From: Dipteronia dyeriana
Taxonomy: Eukaryota; Streptophyta; Magnoliopsida; Sapindales; Sapindaceae
Length of the DNA: 64,000 bases
Assembly (NCBI GenBank): GCA_032871835.1
Contig: CM065300.1
Coordinates: 70,319,192 to 70,383,191 of the forward strand
Direction of reading: 5' to 3'
The notes under the pieces are model-generated. The model searched no databases, was not told the DNA's origin, and saw nothing but the letters and a program-made list of their open reading frames with translations. Position numbers and translations under genes: made by a program. This document shows positions 21,576 to 33,686 of this stretch, piece after piece (position 1 is the first letter of the stretch; each line of letters starts with the position of its first letter).

Positions 21576-21906
21576 AAAACATGAATGGAGGTTGCATAGA
21601 GAGTGAATAAAAAGAAACAACTGTGCAACACTTGCACTCATACACGTATGTATCTCTCTTATTGTTAACTCACACACATCACTTGCACATGAAACACTCA
21701 ACCCAATAAAACACTTATATGCGTAGATAGACATGCGCTCGTGGACCAAATGAGCACCGATATATTTTCTAATCTTACACAACACTTGCAAAAAAAAAAA
21801 AAAGAATAATTTTTTTTTGGTCCTTTTCTTTATGTGTTTGATAAAACCAAATGCAAGTTTTTTCTCCTGTGCTTTTTACCTTTTTTTTTAACCAAAAATC
21901 TCAAAT

Positions 21907-21938
<32 letters not shown>
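21576..21938. other. Spacer ending in (TA)n, nothing recognised
   Basis: No gene. Poly-A/poly-T patches precede a (TA)n tract at about 21910-21938 that abuts the candidate Mutator-like unit. Confidence 0.4.
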
Positions 21939-21942
<4 letters not shown>

Positions 21943-22159
21943 CTGGCTTCTATACAGTCATAGAGAAATTGACTGTATGATGCAGTAAGGAATAGTAATC
22001 TATTCGGTCCGTTGGATCATTCAACAACTTGATCCAACGGTCCTGGATTAATAAAAAAAAGATTTTTTTTTTTAAAAAAAAGCATAACTGGTTTCAAGTT
22101 GTAACACAATATATTTTCCCCTATTGATTTTATCTATTCTTAGATCTCTCTTTCTCACA

Positions 22160-22890
22160 TTTTGTTCTTCTCACCGATTTGTATCTCCTTCGCTTCCACA
22201 TATGCTCCGACTGCCACTGCTTGCAGATCGCCACCTCTGCCGTCGCCATCATGGCAATCATCACTTCCATTCTCAGTTCTGAGTTCTAGTTTTCCCGCGA
22301 CCACTATCAATTCCATTTTCTCGGCACGTCCGCCGTCGGCAGCGCCAACGCCAACGCCACCACCGTCAGTTTCATTCTTGTCAGTTCTGAGTATTTTTTG
22401 TTTGAAAACAACAGATTGTTCACCCACATGAGGCAATACAAAGTCCCAAGAACAGAGGATAATGAGCACAAGCAACAAGATCGAAAGTCGATCTAACGCA
22501 ACCTAAGAACAAAAGCTACATAAAGAATAAAAACATCCAAAACAAAAACGTATCACCCAACACCAGTCACAACCAAGCTGTCCAAAAGCCACCTCTTGGT
22601 TTGTTATTGTTTTTACTCTGAATTCTGGGTGGCGTTTGTTTTAATTTTTTTTGTGATGATTGATCTTTTGAACTAATGGCAGTGCTTAATGATTCAGTTT
22701 CATTTTATTGATACATCTTGTTTTTGTTGCAATATGCATGATAATCTAAGCTACTTTATGTGCTTATAAACTCTCTGGCCCATTTTCTGTTTATGGTGTT
22801 TTACTTTTTGATGTTCCTCCATTGTCTTCCAAGTTGTTTAACATTGCATTGATCCTTTGTGTCAATCTCTTATTTTAAAATCTTTTTCAG
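22160..22890. other. Spacer upstream of RNase H-like remnant
   Basis: A CT-rich, Ser/Pro/Ala-coding-like patch at 22170-22430 (possible 5' untranslated or first-exon sequence) followed by intron-like AT-rich sequence. No domain is recognised in the open frames on either strand. Confidence 0.35.
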
Positions 22891-25800
22891 GAGAGATTTA
22901 TCTGAGGCAGAAATAAAATTCCTAAAAGATGTACTTCTAAATATTTTGTTGTCTTTTGTATCACTGTGTTTTTTGAAGTATTTTATAATTTGTTAGGTTT
23001 GGTGATCATTTATAACTCACAATCGTTTCATCTACAAGTAAGATGCTTTGTAAATTTGATGCTTAATGAATATAATGGTAGATTCTCTTATTCTTGGTGC
23101 TTAAATTGTGTTGAGTTACTTGAGTAACATGCATTTACAATTATTTTGTTTTTAGGAAATAAGGACTTGCAAAAGAAAATTCTTCAGTCTGGGAGCATTC
23201 CTAAGAGTCCTCTTGGTATAAAACGAAATATGATTTTGACGTATTCCATTTTATTTATAAAGATGTTTAGGCCCTACTTGATTTCTTAAATCAATTTCAA
23301 AATTAAGATATTCTGAATACTAAGTACTCTACAGCTCTTGGAAAGATTAAGAGGCCTTTGTATTAAAAGCATCCAATGACGAAGTTTGCCTAGACGGTAG
23401 CTGAAGACGCCGATACGGTTAGTACTTTTTTTTTCATAACTTGTTAAACCGGTAAATATTGTTGTTATATGTTTGCCTGAAAAGTAGTAGTTTAATTTAT
23501 TTTAATTCCTTGATTGGGAGACTGCCTAATCTCATGAGGTGTTTCTTCTTTTCATTTGTGTGAGGACTCTTTGTATAGGTCTGTCCTTTGGTTTCTATGT
23601 ATTTTTTGTTGCTGATCATGGTAGCTTTTGTAAGCTAGGGGCCTAGGGTTGTCCTGTCCTCTCCTTCCTCGTACATTGAACTTTAATTTAAAAGAGATTT
23701 TTGGCTTAGGTGTTTTATTTTTTCCATTACATTAATTTTTGTACCTCTAAATGACAGACTTGTTGAGGCAAGTTATGTCAATATATAATGCAGAATATTT
23801 ATTCTTGTATTGTTGAGATCTCATTTAGGTGAAAATTGAAAACATTAATTCTTATTGTTTAAGAAAGTGGATGGAGTTGTTAACTTTGATAGGTTTAATC
23901 AATGCCTTGCACTCTTTGTGTGATTTGATTTGGTTGATCGGTTTATAGTTTGCAACCAAATTAAAGAATAAATGATGCAAGCATTAAGAGTGCATGAGAA
24001 AGAATTTATAAACAAATGGAGAGTCAAATACTCAATTCAAAATGCAAGGAGAAGAGATTTGAAGAGTCAACCTTGTTTCTGTAAAATATTACAACTTGCA
24101 CTCTAAAAAATGCAAAGGTCACCAAATAAATCTAGAAATAAATTTAATTAGTTTTTGAAGGCTGGTATATGTTTTTTTTTTCTAGATTCATGACATTATT
24201 TTAATTTTAAAGGCTTTTTCCTAGTTATGCATTTAAAAAATCTTGGTGCCATTTGTGTTTAAAGTTAATAGGTTGATAATAACAAAAATCATTCCTAGAA
24301 AAGAAGGCAGCCATGACCTCATGATACTACAAAATTGCTGGAAATTTTTGCTATGAGTGATAAGAGTATTCAATAAGTACTTTTGGATTAATTAAAGGGC
24401 CAATAACATCAGGATGTGAAGCATGAACATTAGCATTTTAATTTACAAAAATATCTTTTGCAATTAGAATTAAGTAAACTGAACTAGAACCTTCTTTTAT
24501 ATAGGTGTTGAGATTCTGTTTTAATTAGTCCTAAATTATAGGGATTGTGTTTTTTAATAAAGAGATTTTATTCTCAAATCTTACCTTTAATGTTACCTTG
24601 TTTAGTGGGGTGATTAGTTTTTGTTAGGGAAGTAATCATATCCTTGATTTAGTGGGAGATTAGGTGATGCCCCTTCTTGTATAAGATTTGAACTTTGAAG
24701 TAATCTTTGTTTGTTTTAAGAAGCTTGATGATTGCTTTTGTTTGCTTGAATTTTTGCATACTATATTCATCATTATTTAAAACCTTTTTATGAGATCGTC
24801 AACATATGTTGTTATTAAGGATTTAAGGCTTCATTATACAAGTTGTCCTCTTCAGTTATTGACTTTTTTTAATTTTATTATTTTATTTCATCAACTTATT
24901 TTCCTATGGAGGAGCTAAATCTGAGAAGGTTTCTTTGCCAAAGAGATTGCAAGAGGTAGTTGAATCAGATTACATTATAATGCTAAAAATGTTAGGAAAA
25001 TTGTTGAAAACATAGTCCATGCATATTTTGTGTGCTACCTAATGGTGTGAGTATTATATGAAGAATCTAATATTACTTGCAATAGTTGGAAGTCCATGAA
25101 AATCACCTTTGAAACTAGAAGAATGTAGTTAGTCTACTGGAATTTTGTTCACTCATTGTCTTGTTTTTTGACAATGGTGGATGATGAATACATCGGTTGC
25201 CAAATGTCATAAATTAGATTCAAGTTGTTTGATGCTAGGACTTGATTTGAACTTGAATATGTTGTGGCAATAAACATATGCTTCATTATTTTTCTTGTAT
25301 GAGGCATCTGGATCAACTTCGGTTTCAAGAGCTATTCAACAAAAGCAGTCAAAATTAGATAATTGTGTTGCCACTCAAGTTGTGTGAGTTACTTTCTGAC
25401 TTGTGTACTGCCATTACAACATGTATTTTATTTTTCTATTAGAATATAGCGTCATAAATGTTTCAGTTTCAACTCTTTGTGTAATTATCTATCAAAAATG
25501 ATTGTATATGGTAGTAGAAACCTATAATGTGCAATTATCTACCAAAATCAATAATTGAGTAAAATGTTGGTTGTCTATTCGTGCTCTTTGGTTCTTGCCT
25601 TCTTGGTCGAACCAAATTTATGTGACATAGTTTGATATTTGTGTGATGGCACTAGAAGATAATCTATGTTTATGTCCAGCAGTCCTATATTCTTGAGTTC
25701 GACGGTGTCTCAAAAGAAAATCCCGGACAAGCTGGTGCAGAAGCGGCTTTGCATGCTGAAGATGGCAGTGTGGTATGTAGGTTCTATAATTATATGTTAA

Positions 25801-26047
25801 GCTTCTTGGTTGTTCTGTCTCCTGTTAAATATAGTTCTCTCTAATCCTGAGCTTTGGTAGGTCTTGCGACTTCATGTAGGAGTGGGAATTGCAACCAATA
25901 ATGTTGTTGGGTATAGAGCTTTGATTTTAGGATTGAATTATGCTCTTAAGAAAGGGTTTAAACACATTCGTGTTCATGGAGACTCAATGCTTGTGTTTGC
26001 TAGGTTTAAGTATATTAAATTTGCTAATGTATTTTGGAGGTTTCAGT
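22891..26047 (+). pseudogene. RNase H family gene remnant with introns
   Basis: Two clear exons encode an RNase H fold. Exon 25683-25772 has SYILEFDGVSKENPGQAGAE and is followed by GTATGT. The exon from 25861, after TTGGTAG, has GIATNNVVGYRALILGLNYA then KHIRVHGDSML. Both are in phase 0, and the match is to plant RNase H-domain (RVT_3) proteins. The catalytic Asp residues in EFDG and GDS are kept. The middle catalytic Glu of the usual AEYRA is Gly here, and the frame decays after about 26000, before the last motif. Likely upstream exons are about 25307-25386 (STSVSRAIQQKQSKLDN), 24908-24954 (AKSEKVSLPKRLQE), 23335-23417, 23156-23215 (NKDLQKKILQSGSIPKSPL) and 22891-22930. These are less certain. 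Retained introns argue against retroposition. Confidence 0.65.
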
Positions 26048-26227
26048 AATTGGTAGGAGGCAAAGCCAGATTACATAGCATTGCAAGCATCTAATTCCAG
26101 GTATTGACAATGGCCAGTTTTGAAGCAATTTTGGGAGAAAAAGTTATGTTTTTTTCAGGGCTTTTGACATATGACTTCAATTCTTTGAATGAAATGTAAA
26201 TGATCTGTAAAGTATGATGACAACCTT

Positions 26228-26228
<1 letters not shown>

Positions 26229-26275
<47 letters not shown>
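26229..26275. repeat. (TA)n microsatellite
   Basis: About 23 TA units just downstream of the RNase H-like remnant. Confidence 0.95.
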
Positions 26276-26278
<3 letters not shown>

Positions 26279-26747
26279 AAATGATCTTTTTATTTTTCTT
26301 TTACAAATCATTAGATTGCACTTACATTTTATATAACTGATTACATGTCGATTGTTTTGATTCTAAATTTTTTGAAACAACTAAAGGAAGTAATGGATTT
26401 TGATTCTAATTTTTTATTTATTTTGAAGCACTTATATTTTATATGGCTGATTACATTGCCAAACTAAATAAAGTAAGGGATTTTAATTCTAGTTTGATAA
26501 ATATTTAGACTATATTTGAAGTAAAAACACTTATGAAATTAATAATCCAATCAAGGTATAAGAATTGATGTAATCCAGAATGCTTTCATGGCGATAGAGT
26601 AATTATAATATCCTAATATCATTCTCAAATAATTCTGGTATAAGCATTATGTCATTCTCAGACACTTCTAAAAATTTGTATTATAAAATTAAAAATTTTG
26701 ACAAAGAAAAGAAATTTTTATTATCATTTTTTTAAATAATTTAAAAA

Positions 26748-26880
26748 ATGGGAAAAAAATAGACCTATAGGGTGTGCCAATAGCACCACCCGTTTATTAT
26801 TCAATATTTTAATTTTAATAATCACAATCAATGTTTAATTTATATTTGGACTCAAATCACCTATCCAAAAAGGGTATCTC
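26748..26880 (+). repeat. Direct repeat D, first copy
   Basis: 'aatagacctatagggtgtgc' followed by 'caatagcacc' through 'ggactcaaatcac' recurs at 27597-27735 with moderate divergence. The copies are about 850 bp apart. It is unknown whether they are LTR-like ends of a small element or a simple duplication. The sequence between them shows no gene. Confidence 0.65.
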
Positions 26881-27596
26881 AATCTGTGTCAAACAAACCA
26901 AATTTAGACACGTGTCTACATCTATGGAACAAGTTAAAAAAAATATTAGATGTAGACACAAATCGGGACATTATTACCGTCGTTGTGAAGATGTCAGGAC
27001 TCCGCCAGTGGCACACGACGCTAACTAGAACATTGACTATGAGAAATAGAAGTAGGTTAAGATTGATAGAACGTTGAAAACTTGAAATGAACAAGTATGG
27101 CTTTGATTAGACTAGAGAAGGAAATATCAAATACACATCTCCACACTATTACCCAAAAACTAGACCACCCCCGTGGCTTTGATTATGGCTAGTGAAAATA
27201 GAGAAATGAAGCTTCAAAAAGTCAATTGTAAAGAAGTGTATTTAAGCAAATAAGTGGAAATTATACAAAGAGAAAAAGGCTATTAACATACTAAAGAAAA
27301 AGTAAACTTCAAACTTACTTGTAGAGAATGAAATTGTTTCCATATGCTTGATATAATTCTTACAGATGCTTGATATAAATGTCATACAATTATTGCAGAA
27401 GTAATATGCATTTGTAGACAAATCTTCCAGATGTTTGATATCTACAATTCTTCCATATGATTGATATATTTCTCAAACTATTTCATAATATATTTACTTT
27501 GTACAAGATTTTTTTCCCTTAAATTGTATTAAATATTTTATTAAATATTACTAATTTTCACATAGGAAAGAAAAAAGAATACTATAAAATTTAAAA

Positions 27597-27735
27597 AGTA
27601 GGGTATAAATAGACCTATAAGGGGTGTGCCAATAGCACCATTCATTTATTATTTAATATTCTAATTTCCATAATCACAATTAACGTTAATTTTCTATTTG
27701 GAGTCAAATCATTTGTCCAAAAATCGTGTCCCTGG
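27597..27735 (+). repeat. Direct repeat D, second copy
   Basis: Matches 26748-26880: 'aatagacctataaggggtgt', 'gccaatagcacc', 'ttggagtcaaatcat'. It lies next to the start of the minisatellite at 27810. Confidence 0.65.
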
Positions 27736-27809
27736 ATTGAATCCTACCAATGGGAAAAACTTTAAAAAATATATAATACATAATCCCAAATTAATAGATG
27801 TTGTCAAAA

Positions 27810-29400
27810 AGTTGTAAAATTGTTACTGGAGCCATGAAAATGATTACCATCACCGTGATAATGGTTACTATAGCCGTGAAAATGGTTACAACAGAAAATA
27901 TCAAAAAATTAAAAATGGTTACGAAAGCCGTATGAATAGTTACCAGAGCCGTGATAGTGGTTACCAATGCCATGAAAATAGTTACAATTGAAAATTTCAA
28001 AAATTTCAAAAATGGTTACCAATGGTCTAAAATGGTTACCAGTGCCATGAAAATGGTTACCATCGCTGTGAAAATGGTTATAAGACAAAAATTCCAAAAT
28101 TAAAAAATGGCTACCGAAGCAGTAAAATGGTTACTCAATCCTAGAAAATGGTTACCAATGCCATGAAAATAGTTACAAGTCAAAAATTTAAAAATTAAAA
28201 ATTGGTTACTAATACAGTAAAATGGTTACTGGAGCCGTGAAAATGGTTACTACCTCCGTCGAAATGGTTACAAGTAAGAATATCAAAAATAAAAAAGTGG
28301 TTACCAGAGCCGTAAAATGGTTACTATAGCCGTTAAAATGGTTACAATCGCCGTGAAAATGGTTACAACTTAAAATTTTTAAAATTAAAAGGTGGTTTTC
28401 AAACCTATAAAATGGTTACTGGAGCCGTACAAATGGTTACCATCGCCGTGAAAATGGTTACAAGTCAAAATTTAGAAAAATTATAATTTGGTTTCCAGAC
28501 CCGTAAAATGGTTACTGGACACGTGAAAATAGTTACAATCGCAGTGAAAATGGTTACAAGTCAAAATTTAGAAAAAAGAATTGGTTAGCAAACCCGTAAA
28601 ATGGTTACTAGACCCGTGAAAATAGTTACCAATGCCGTGAAAATGGTTTTACTATTTAAAATATTAAAAAATATAAAACAGTTACCAAACCCGTATAAAC
28701 GGTTACCAAATCCGTAAAGTGGTTACCAATGCCGTGAAAATGGTTACAAGTTAAAATTTCTTAAATTTATAAGTGGTTACCAGAGCCGTAATATGGTTAC
28801 TGGAACTGTTCAATTGGTTACCATTGCAGTGAAAATGGTTACAAATTAAAAATTCAAAATGTTTAAATGTGGTTACCAAAACCGTAAAATGATTACTGAG
28901 GCCGTACAAATTGTTACCATCACCATGAAAATGGTTACAAGTCAAAATTTAGAAAAAATAAAATTTGGTTACCAGAACCGTAAAATGGTTATTGGATCTG
29001 TGAAAATGGTTACCATTGCCGTGGAAATGGTTTTACTATTTAAAATATTAAAAAATGTAAAATGGTCACTAAACCCGTATAAATGGTTACCAAAGCCGAA
29101 AAGTTGTTACCAATGCCATAAAAATGGTTACAAGTCAAAATTTCTTAAATTTTAAAGTGGTTACCAGAGCCGTAATATGGTTACTGGAACTGTTAAATTG
29201 GTTACCATTGCAGTGAAAATGGTTACAAGTCATAATATTCAAATTTATAAACTAGTTACTGATACCTTAAAATGGTTACTCAATCCGTGAAAATGGTTAC
29301 AAGTCAAAATTCCAAAAATTAATAAGTGGTTACCAAAACTGTAAAGCGGTTAGTGAAAATGGTTACCATCGCCGTAAAAATGTTTACAAATTAAAATATC
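27810..29400 (+). repeat. Minisatellite with ~24-bp subunits and ~95-bp higher-order period
   Basis: The subunit is approximately gccgtgaaaatggttacyat. Roughly every fourth subunit is followed by an AT-rich linker ('acaagtcaaaatttagaaaa' or variants), giving a period of about 95 bp: linkers occur near 28166, 28270, 28364, 28458 and 28554. About 16 higher-order units span 1.6 kb. It is not coding: stops occur in all frames over the array. Confidence 0.9.
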
Positions 29401-29639
29401 AAAAATTATATAAAAATATCTAATTAATTAATTTATCTTAATTAAATAATTTTTTTAATATATTTAACTTTTTTTTATTTAGGTTTAAATTTTACAAATA
29501 TAAATTTAAAGGAGTTGTAATTTTTTATTTTAAGATGTTTTTTTTATGGCAACCGGTTGAAACCGATTGCCCCATTGTTTTTTTTTAATAACTAATGTGG
29601 TACTGTTTGTGACTGTATCATACAGCCAGCTGCACATCA

Positions 29640-29670
<31 letters not shown>

Positions 29671-31099
29671 TGAAACTTATAAAAGAAAATAAAGCCGATG
29701 ACTTTTATTCGGTTTTCAAAACCATATATATATCACATATATACTTAATTTAAACATTTAAAAAAACTTGATCATATCTATATTTGAAAAATAAAATCTA
29801 TATTTTATTAATCAATTAAGATATTTTATATATATATATATATATATATTTAAACAATTTAAATTCAAATATATTCAATTTATTTTATATAATAAATGAA
29901 ATGAGATAATCATATTATCTTATAATTCAACAATAAATAACAACTGAAACCCTCCATTCATGACTAATTACACTATTAAATAAACTTATTATTTAATTAT
30001 CATAATTGTCATTTTAATCAATTGAATAATCTAATTACTCAAGCAACTTCTGACATATGTCACTTTCGTAACACAATTAATTGAACAATCCAATTAATTA
30101 ACCGTGACCCTTGTTACCTAAATCGATCGGGCTAACAAGAGGACTTAATGGACCCACAATATTTTGAGTTCCAATAATCATCGGAATCATTAATTAAACT
30201 CTTTAATTAATATTTCTTGATTAATAACTCTAGTGTTATTCCTCTAAAAACCCGAAGCTGCACTCTCTCAACTGCAGACGCTTTTACATAGACTGATACA
30301 ACTTAGTGTTCATCGATATAGCTATTACATATAGTGTGATCCTCCACAGTAGTTCATAATTAGAGATGGGTCATAATATCCGATACCATTGATTCTCTAA
30401 TGGACAATAAATCCTATTTCCTCACGGAATTAGGAGAGCGCTCATATTGTCCAAGCCATGAATCAATCCTTAAGGGAACTGCCATCTACTTCTCACAAGA
30501 AGGAGTGGATTCCACTATTGTGTACAAACCTTCCCAACCACAAGCCAAACTGCAATCCCAACATATAAAATATATTGATCAGGAAATGCATCTGACCTCA
30601 CCCATTTTATATCAAAAACCACGATCTAACCTAAAGGAGTCGATAAGACACTCAGGATTAAGATCACCCGCATATAGCCATAATTAGTTGATATATATGA
30701 ATCTCATCGGTAAACGGATCTTGGTGAGAGATTCATATAGACCATGATCCAGTCCTATATGATCGCATTATACAAGGTGCCTCAATTCCCATATCTCATA
30801 TGAATGATTCACGATAGAATCACCGTACATTACGGAATGGATCGCAGCTATAGATTAACCACTAATAAAGTACCCATATTTATTTGCTATCTATGGACTC
30901 TTTAGATTGCACGTCTCTTACTATATCCATCTGTATATGACACTCATATACATATTTCGAGATTACATTCGACAACCTTGGATGTTGAATATGCACAGGT
31001 TATAAAGTAAACAATACAACAAGAATGAATTGAACTTTTCTTTTTATTTATTTCATAAATCCATTTACAAGTTATATGTTTAGGGCATAAACCCCAACA
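29671..31099 (-). repeat. 3' LTR of copia element (about 1.4 kb)
   Basis: On the minus strand it begins TGTTGGGGTTTATGCCCTAA just after ATGGGAGAT and ends near ATAAGTTTCA. It is strongly similar in order and sequence to 6392-7985. The far end is in (TA)n-rich sequence, so it is accurate only to tens of bases. Confidence 0.85.
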
Positions 31100-31113
31100 A
31101 TCTCCCATTTGCA

Positions 31114-31892
31114 CTAAAGCATGTAAGGCATGTCTTGTAACCCTAGACCATCTAGGTGACCCGAAAACACTTTAGCCGATAAGATTTTCGTAAATGGATC
31201 AGCATGATTGTCTTGTGAGGCTATCTTGGTGACGATCACATCTCCTCTCTGCACTATCTCTCTGATGAGATAATACTTTCTCTCTATATGTTTCCTTCTC
31301 TTTTGGCTTCTTAGTTCTTTGGAATTAGCCACAGCACCACTGTTATCACAATAAAGTGTGATGAGTTTATCTAGATCTGGACAACTTCCAGATCACACAA
31401 GAACTTACAGAGCCAAACATCCTCTTTAGCAGCTTCACAAGTGGCTAAATATTCAGTTTCCATTGTGGAGTCAGCAATGCAAGATTGTTTGATACTTCTC
31501 TACACAATGGCTCCACCACCTAGGGTGAATGCTAATCCAGACGTGGATTTTCTAGAATCATTATCTGACTGAAAATCAGAATCCATGTATCCTAACGGGA
31601 TCAAATCCTATCCGAAATACACTAGCATATAATTTCTCGTTCTTCGAAGATACTTGAGAATAGTCTTGACAGCAACCTAATGATCCAATCCTGGGTTGGA
31701 CCGGTATTTGCTGACTACTCCCACTGTATTGCAGATGTCCGATCTCGTGCATAACATAACATACACGAGACTACCTACTACTGATGCATAGGGTACACGT
31801 CTCATATCCTCAACTTCTTGAGGTGTCTTAGGACACTGTTCCTTAGACAAGTGAACTCCATGCCTAGAAGGTAAATTACCTTTCTTGGAGTT
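31114..31892 (-). pseudogene. Copia RNase H, broken
   Basis: C-terminal pol domain. Motifs on the minus strand include MLCTRSDI (about 31760), YMDSDFQSDNDSRKSTSG (about 31590-31540), and ERKYYLIREIVQRGDV with DPFTKILSAKVF (31280-31160), ending at a TAA just before the polypurine tract. Separate frames and stops interrupt it. Confidence 0.85.
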
Positions 31893-32759
31893 CTACATCG
31901 AAAATCGCATAAGAATCTTATCGATATATGATGCCTGAGACAGTGCTATGAGTTTGTTCTTACGATCCCTTATAAGTTGGATCCTTAGAACATAACTTGC
32001 CTCTCCCAAATCTTTCATTTGGAATTGGCTAGCCAGCCAGCCCTTTACATCAGACAACACTCTCACATCATTCTCAATGAGTAGGATATCATCTAAGTAT
32101 ATGACCAAGCAAACTACTTTCTTATCAATGATGTGCTTGTAGATACAAGGCTCATCGACGTTCTGCTCGAAGCCATAGGTTTTGATCACATCATCAAACC
32201 TAATGGTCCAAGATCTAGATGCTTGCTTAAGTCCATAGATGGACCTTTGCAGCTTGCAAACCTTTTTCTCTTGATCTGGAGACACGAATCCCTCTAGTTG
32301 CATCATATAGATGCTCTCATCAAGATTTCCATTCAAGAATGCAGTCTTGACGTCCATTTGCCAAATTGTATAATCGAAATAGGCAGCAATGGATAAAAGA
32401 ATCCTAATAGACTTAAACATGGCTACTAGCGAGAAGGTCTCTTCATAATCGACCCTCTCTTTCTGGGTATAACCCTTGGCCACTAGCCTTGCCTTGAAGG
32501 TCTCTACTTTCCCGTCTACTCCTCTATTTCTCTTGTAGATCCACTTACACCTTATGGGATTTACCCAACCCGCTAAGTCTACAAGATCCCAGACTGAGTT
32601 AGAGTACATGGACTTCATCTCGAGATTCAAGGCTTTAAGCCATTCTTCTTTATCAGGATCTGCCATTGCATTCTTAAATGTCAATGGATCATCCATACTA
32701 TCAGTAGAGACAACACCTTGTCCCTCACCTATACCTAAATAGTGTTCAGGTTGTCTCAC
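31893..32759 (-). pseudogene. Copia reverse transcriptase, open but truncated
   Basis: An open frame of 288 codons with RT_2 family motifs. CKWIYKRNRGVDG and ARLVAKGYTQ lie early, then WQMDVKTAFLNGNLDESIYM, SIYGLKQASRSW, and the catalytic box IYLDDILLI (about 32100), in place of the usual YVDD. It ends by a stop in MRFSM, after which RNase H continues in another frame. It joins upstream to the integrase tail in a different frame at about 32756. Confidence 0.92.
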
Positions 32760-33686
32760 AACCCTCTCACTAAGTCTAGGTGAGGAACCATCTGACTCTC
32801 AGATGTTTGTGGATCAACAACTCTTGTTGATGAATCACTAGTCTCACCAGGCTCTAACTCATTCAATACAATCTTAGAATGAGGTTTATGGTCACTAATA
32901 TAATTTTCCTCAAGAAACGTTGCATTTGTCGATACAAATACTTTGTTATCTTCGGGACTACAGAAGTGTCCACCTCTAGTTTCTTTGGAGTATCCTACAA
33001 ACAGGCAAACCACAGACTTAGAGTCTAGCTTTCCACTTTCGTTCTTCAGTACGTGTGCTGGACACCCCCATATGCAAAAATGTCATAAACTAGCTTTACG
33101 ACCATTCCACAACTCTAGGGGAGTCTTAGGAACAGATTTAGATGGCACTACATTCAAAATGTATGCCACTATTTGTGACACATATCCACGAAATGAATTT
33201 GGTAATGATGAGAAACTAATCATAGATCTCACCATTTCCATCAGGGTTCTATTTCTCCTATTCTCTACACCATTTTACTGAGGCGTACCAGGAGCTGTAA
33301 GTTGGGAAACTATCCCATGCTCGACCATGAAGTATTCAAACTCTTGGTAAAGGTACTCACATCCACAATTAGATCATAGTGACTTGATAGTCCTACCTAA
33401 TTGATTCTCAACTTCAGCTCAGAATTCTTTGAACTTTTCAAATGTTTCCGACTTTCGTTGCATCAGGTAGACGTACATCTCTAGTTTTGACATACATCGG
33501 TCCATAGACGTCTGTATGTATAAGCTCTAACGGTTCTTTAGCTCTAAGCCCTTTTCCAGTAAAAGGTCTCTTAGTCGTCTTACCTTCCAGACAAGATTCA
33601 CAGACAGGTAAGGTGCCAACCTTTAACTCACTTAAAGGTCTGCTTTTTACTACTCTGTCTATCCGGTCAAGGTTGATATGACTGAA
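32756..33686 (-). pseudogene. Copia integrase and pre-integrase zinc region, broken
   Basis: On the minus strand, the pre-integrase motif CESCLEGKTTKRPFTGKG is at about 33590, followed by ELIHTDVYGPM. Integrase Glu lies in the degraded APGTPQ-stop-NGVENRRNRT near 33280. The C-terminal CLFVGYSKETRGG and FVSTNATFLEE (33010-32880) are open, and several stops and shifts lie between. The first catalytic Asp is in IHTDVYGP. The second is not clear. Confidence 0.85.

Larger units (their letters stand above)
21939..29642. mobile_element. Candidate large Mutator-like unit with captured RNase H gene
   Basis: The two ends look like diverged inverted repeats. On the left lie 'gactgtatgatgcagtaagg' (about 21970) and 'aactggtttcaagttgt' (about 22086). 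On the right, read in reverse, lie 'ggctgtatgatacagtcac' and 'atcggtttcaaccggttg' (29560-29625). The motifs are in the same order at similar distances. Both sides are flanked by (TA)n, so a TATATATAT-type TSD is possible but uninformative. Inside are the RNase H-like gene remnant and a large minisatellite. No transposase was found. Boundaries are a hypothesis. Confidence 0.4.
29671..33686 (-). mobile_element. Ty1/copia retrotransposon, 3' half, truncated by SIRE-like element
   Basis: On the minus strand, pol (33686 to 31114) is followed by a polypurine tract (31100-31113) and a long LTR (31099 to about 29671). The 5' part (gag, protease, 5' LTR) is missing: homology stops at 33686 exactly where the LTR of the next element starts. 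The LTR belongs to the same family as the solo LTR at 6392-7985. Confidence 0.88.

Noticed and set aside
22155..22478. Two overlapping frames rich in Gly/Ala or Ser/Pro
   Set aside because: Low-complexity translations of a GC-richer patch on both strands. They may mark an untranslated leader but give no domain.
27810..29400. CRISPR-like impression of regularly spaced repeats
   Set aside because: Repeats are imperfect, spacers are themselves repeat variants, and the setting is a plant nuclear genome. It is a minisatellite.
30400..30687. 95-codon plus-strand frame at 30.4 kb
   Set aside because: Falls within the copia LTR and is matched by the non-coding solo LTR at 6392-7985.
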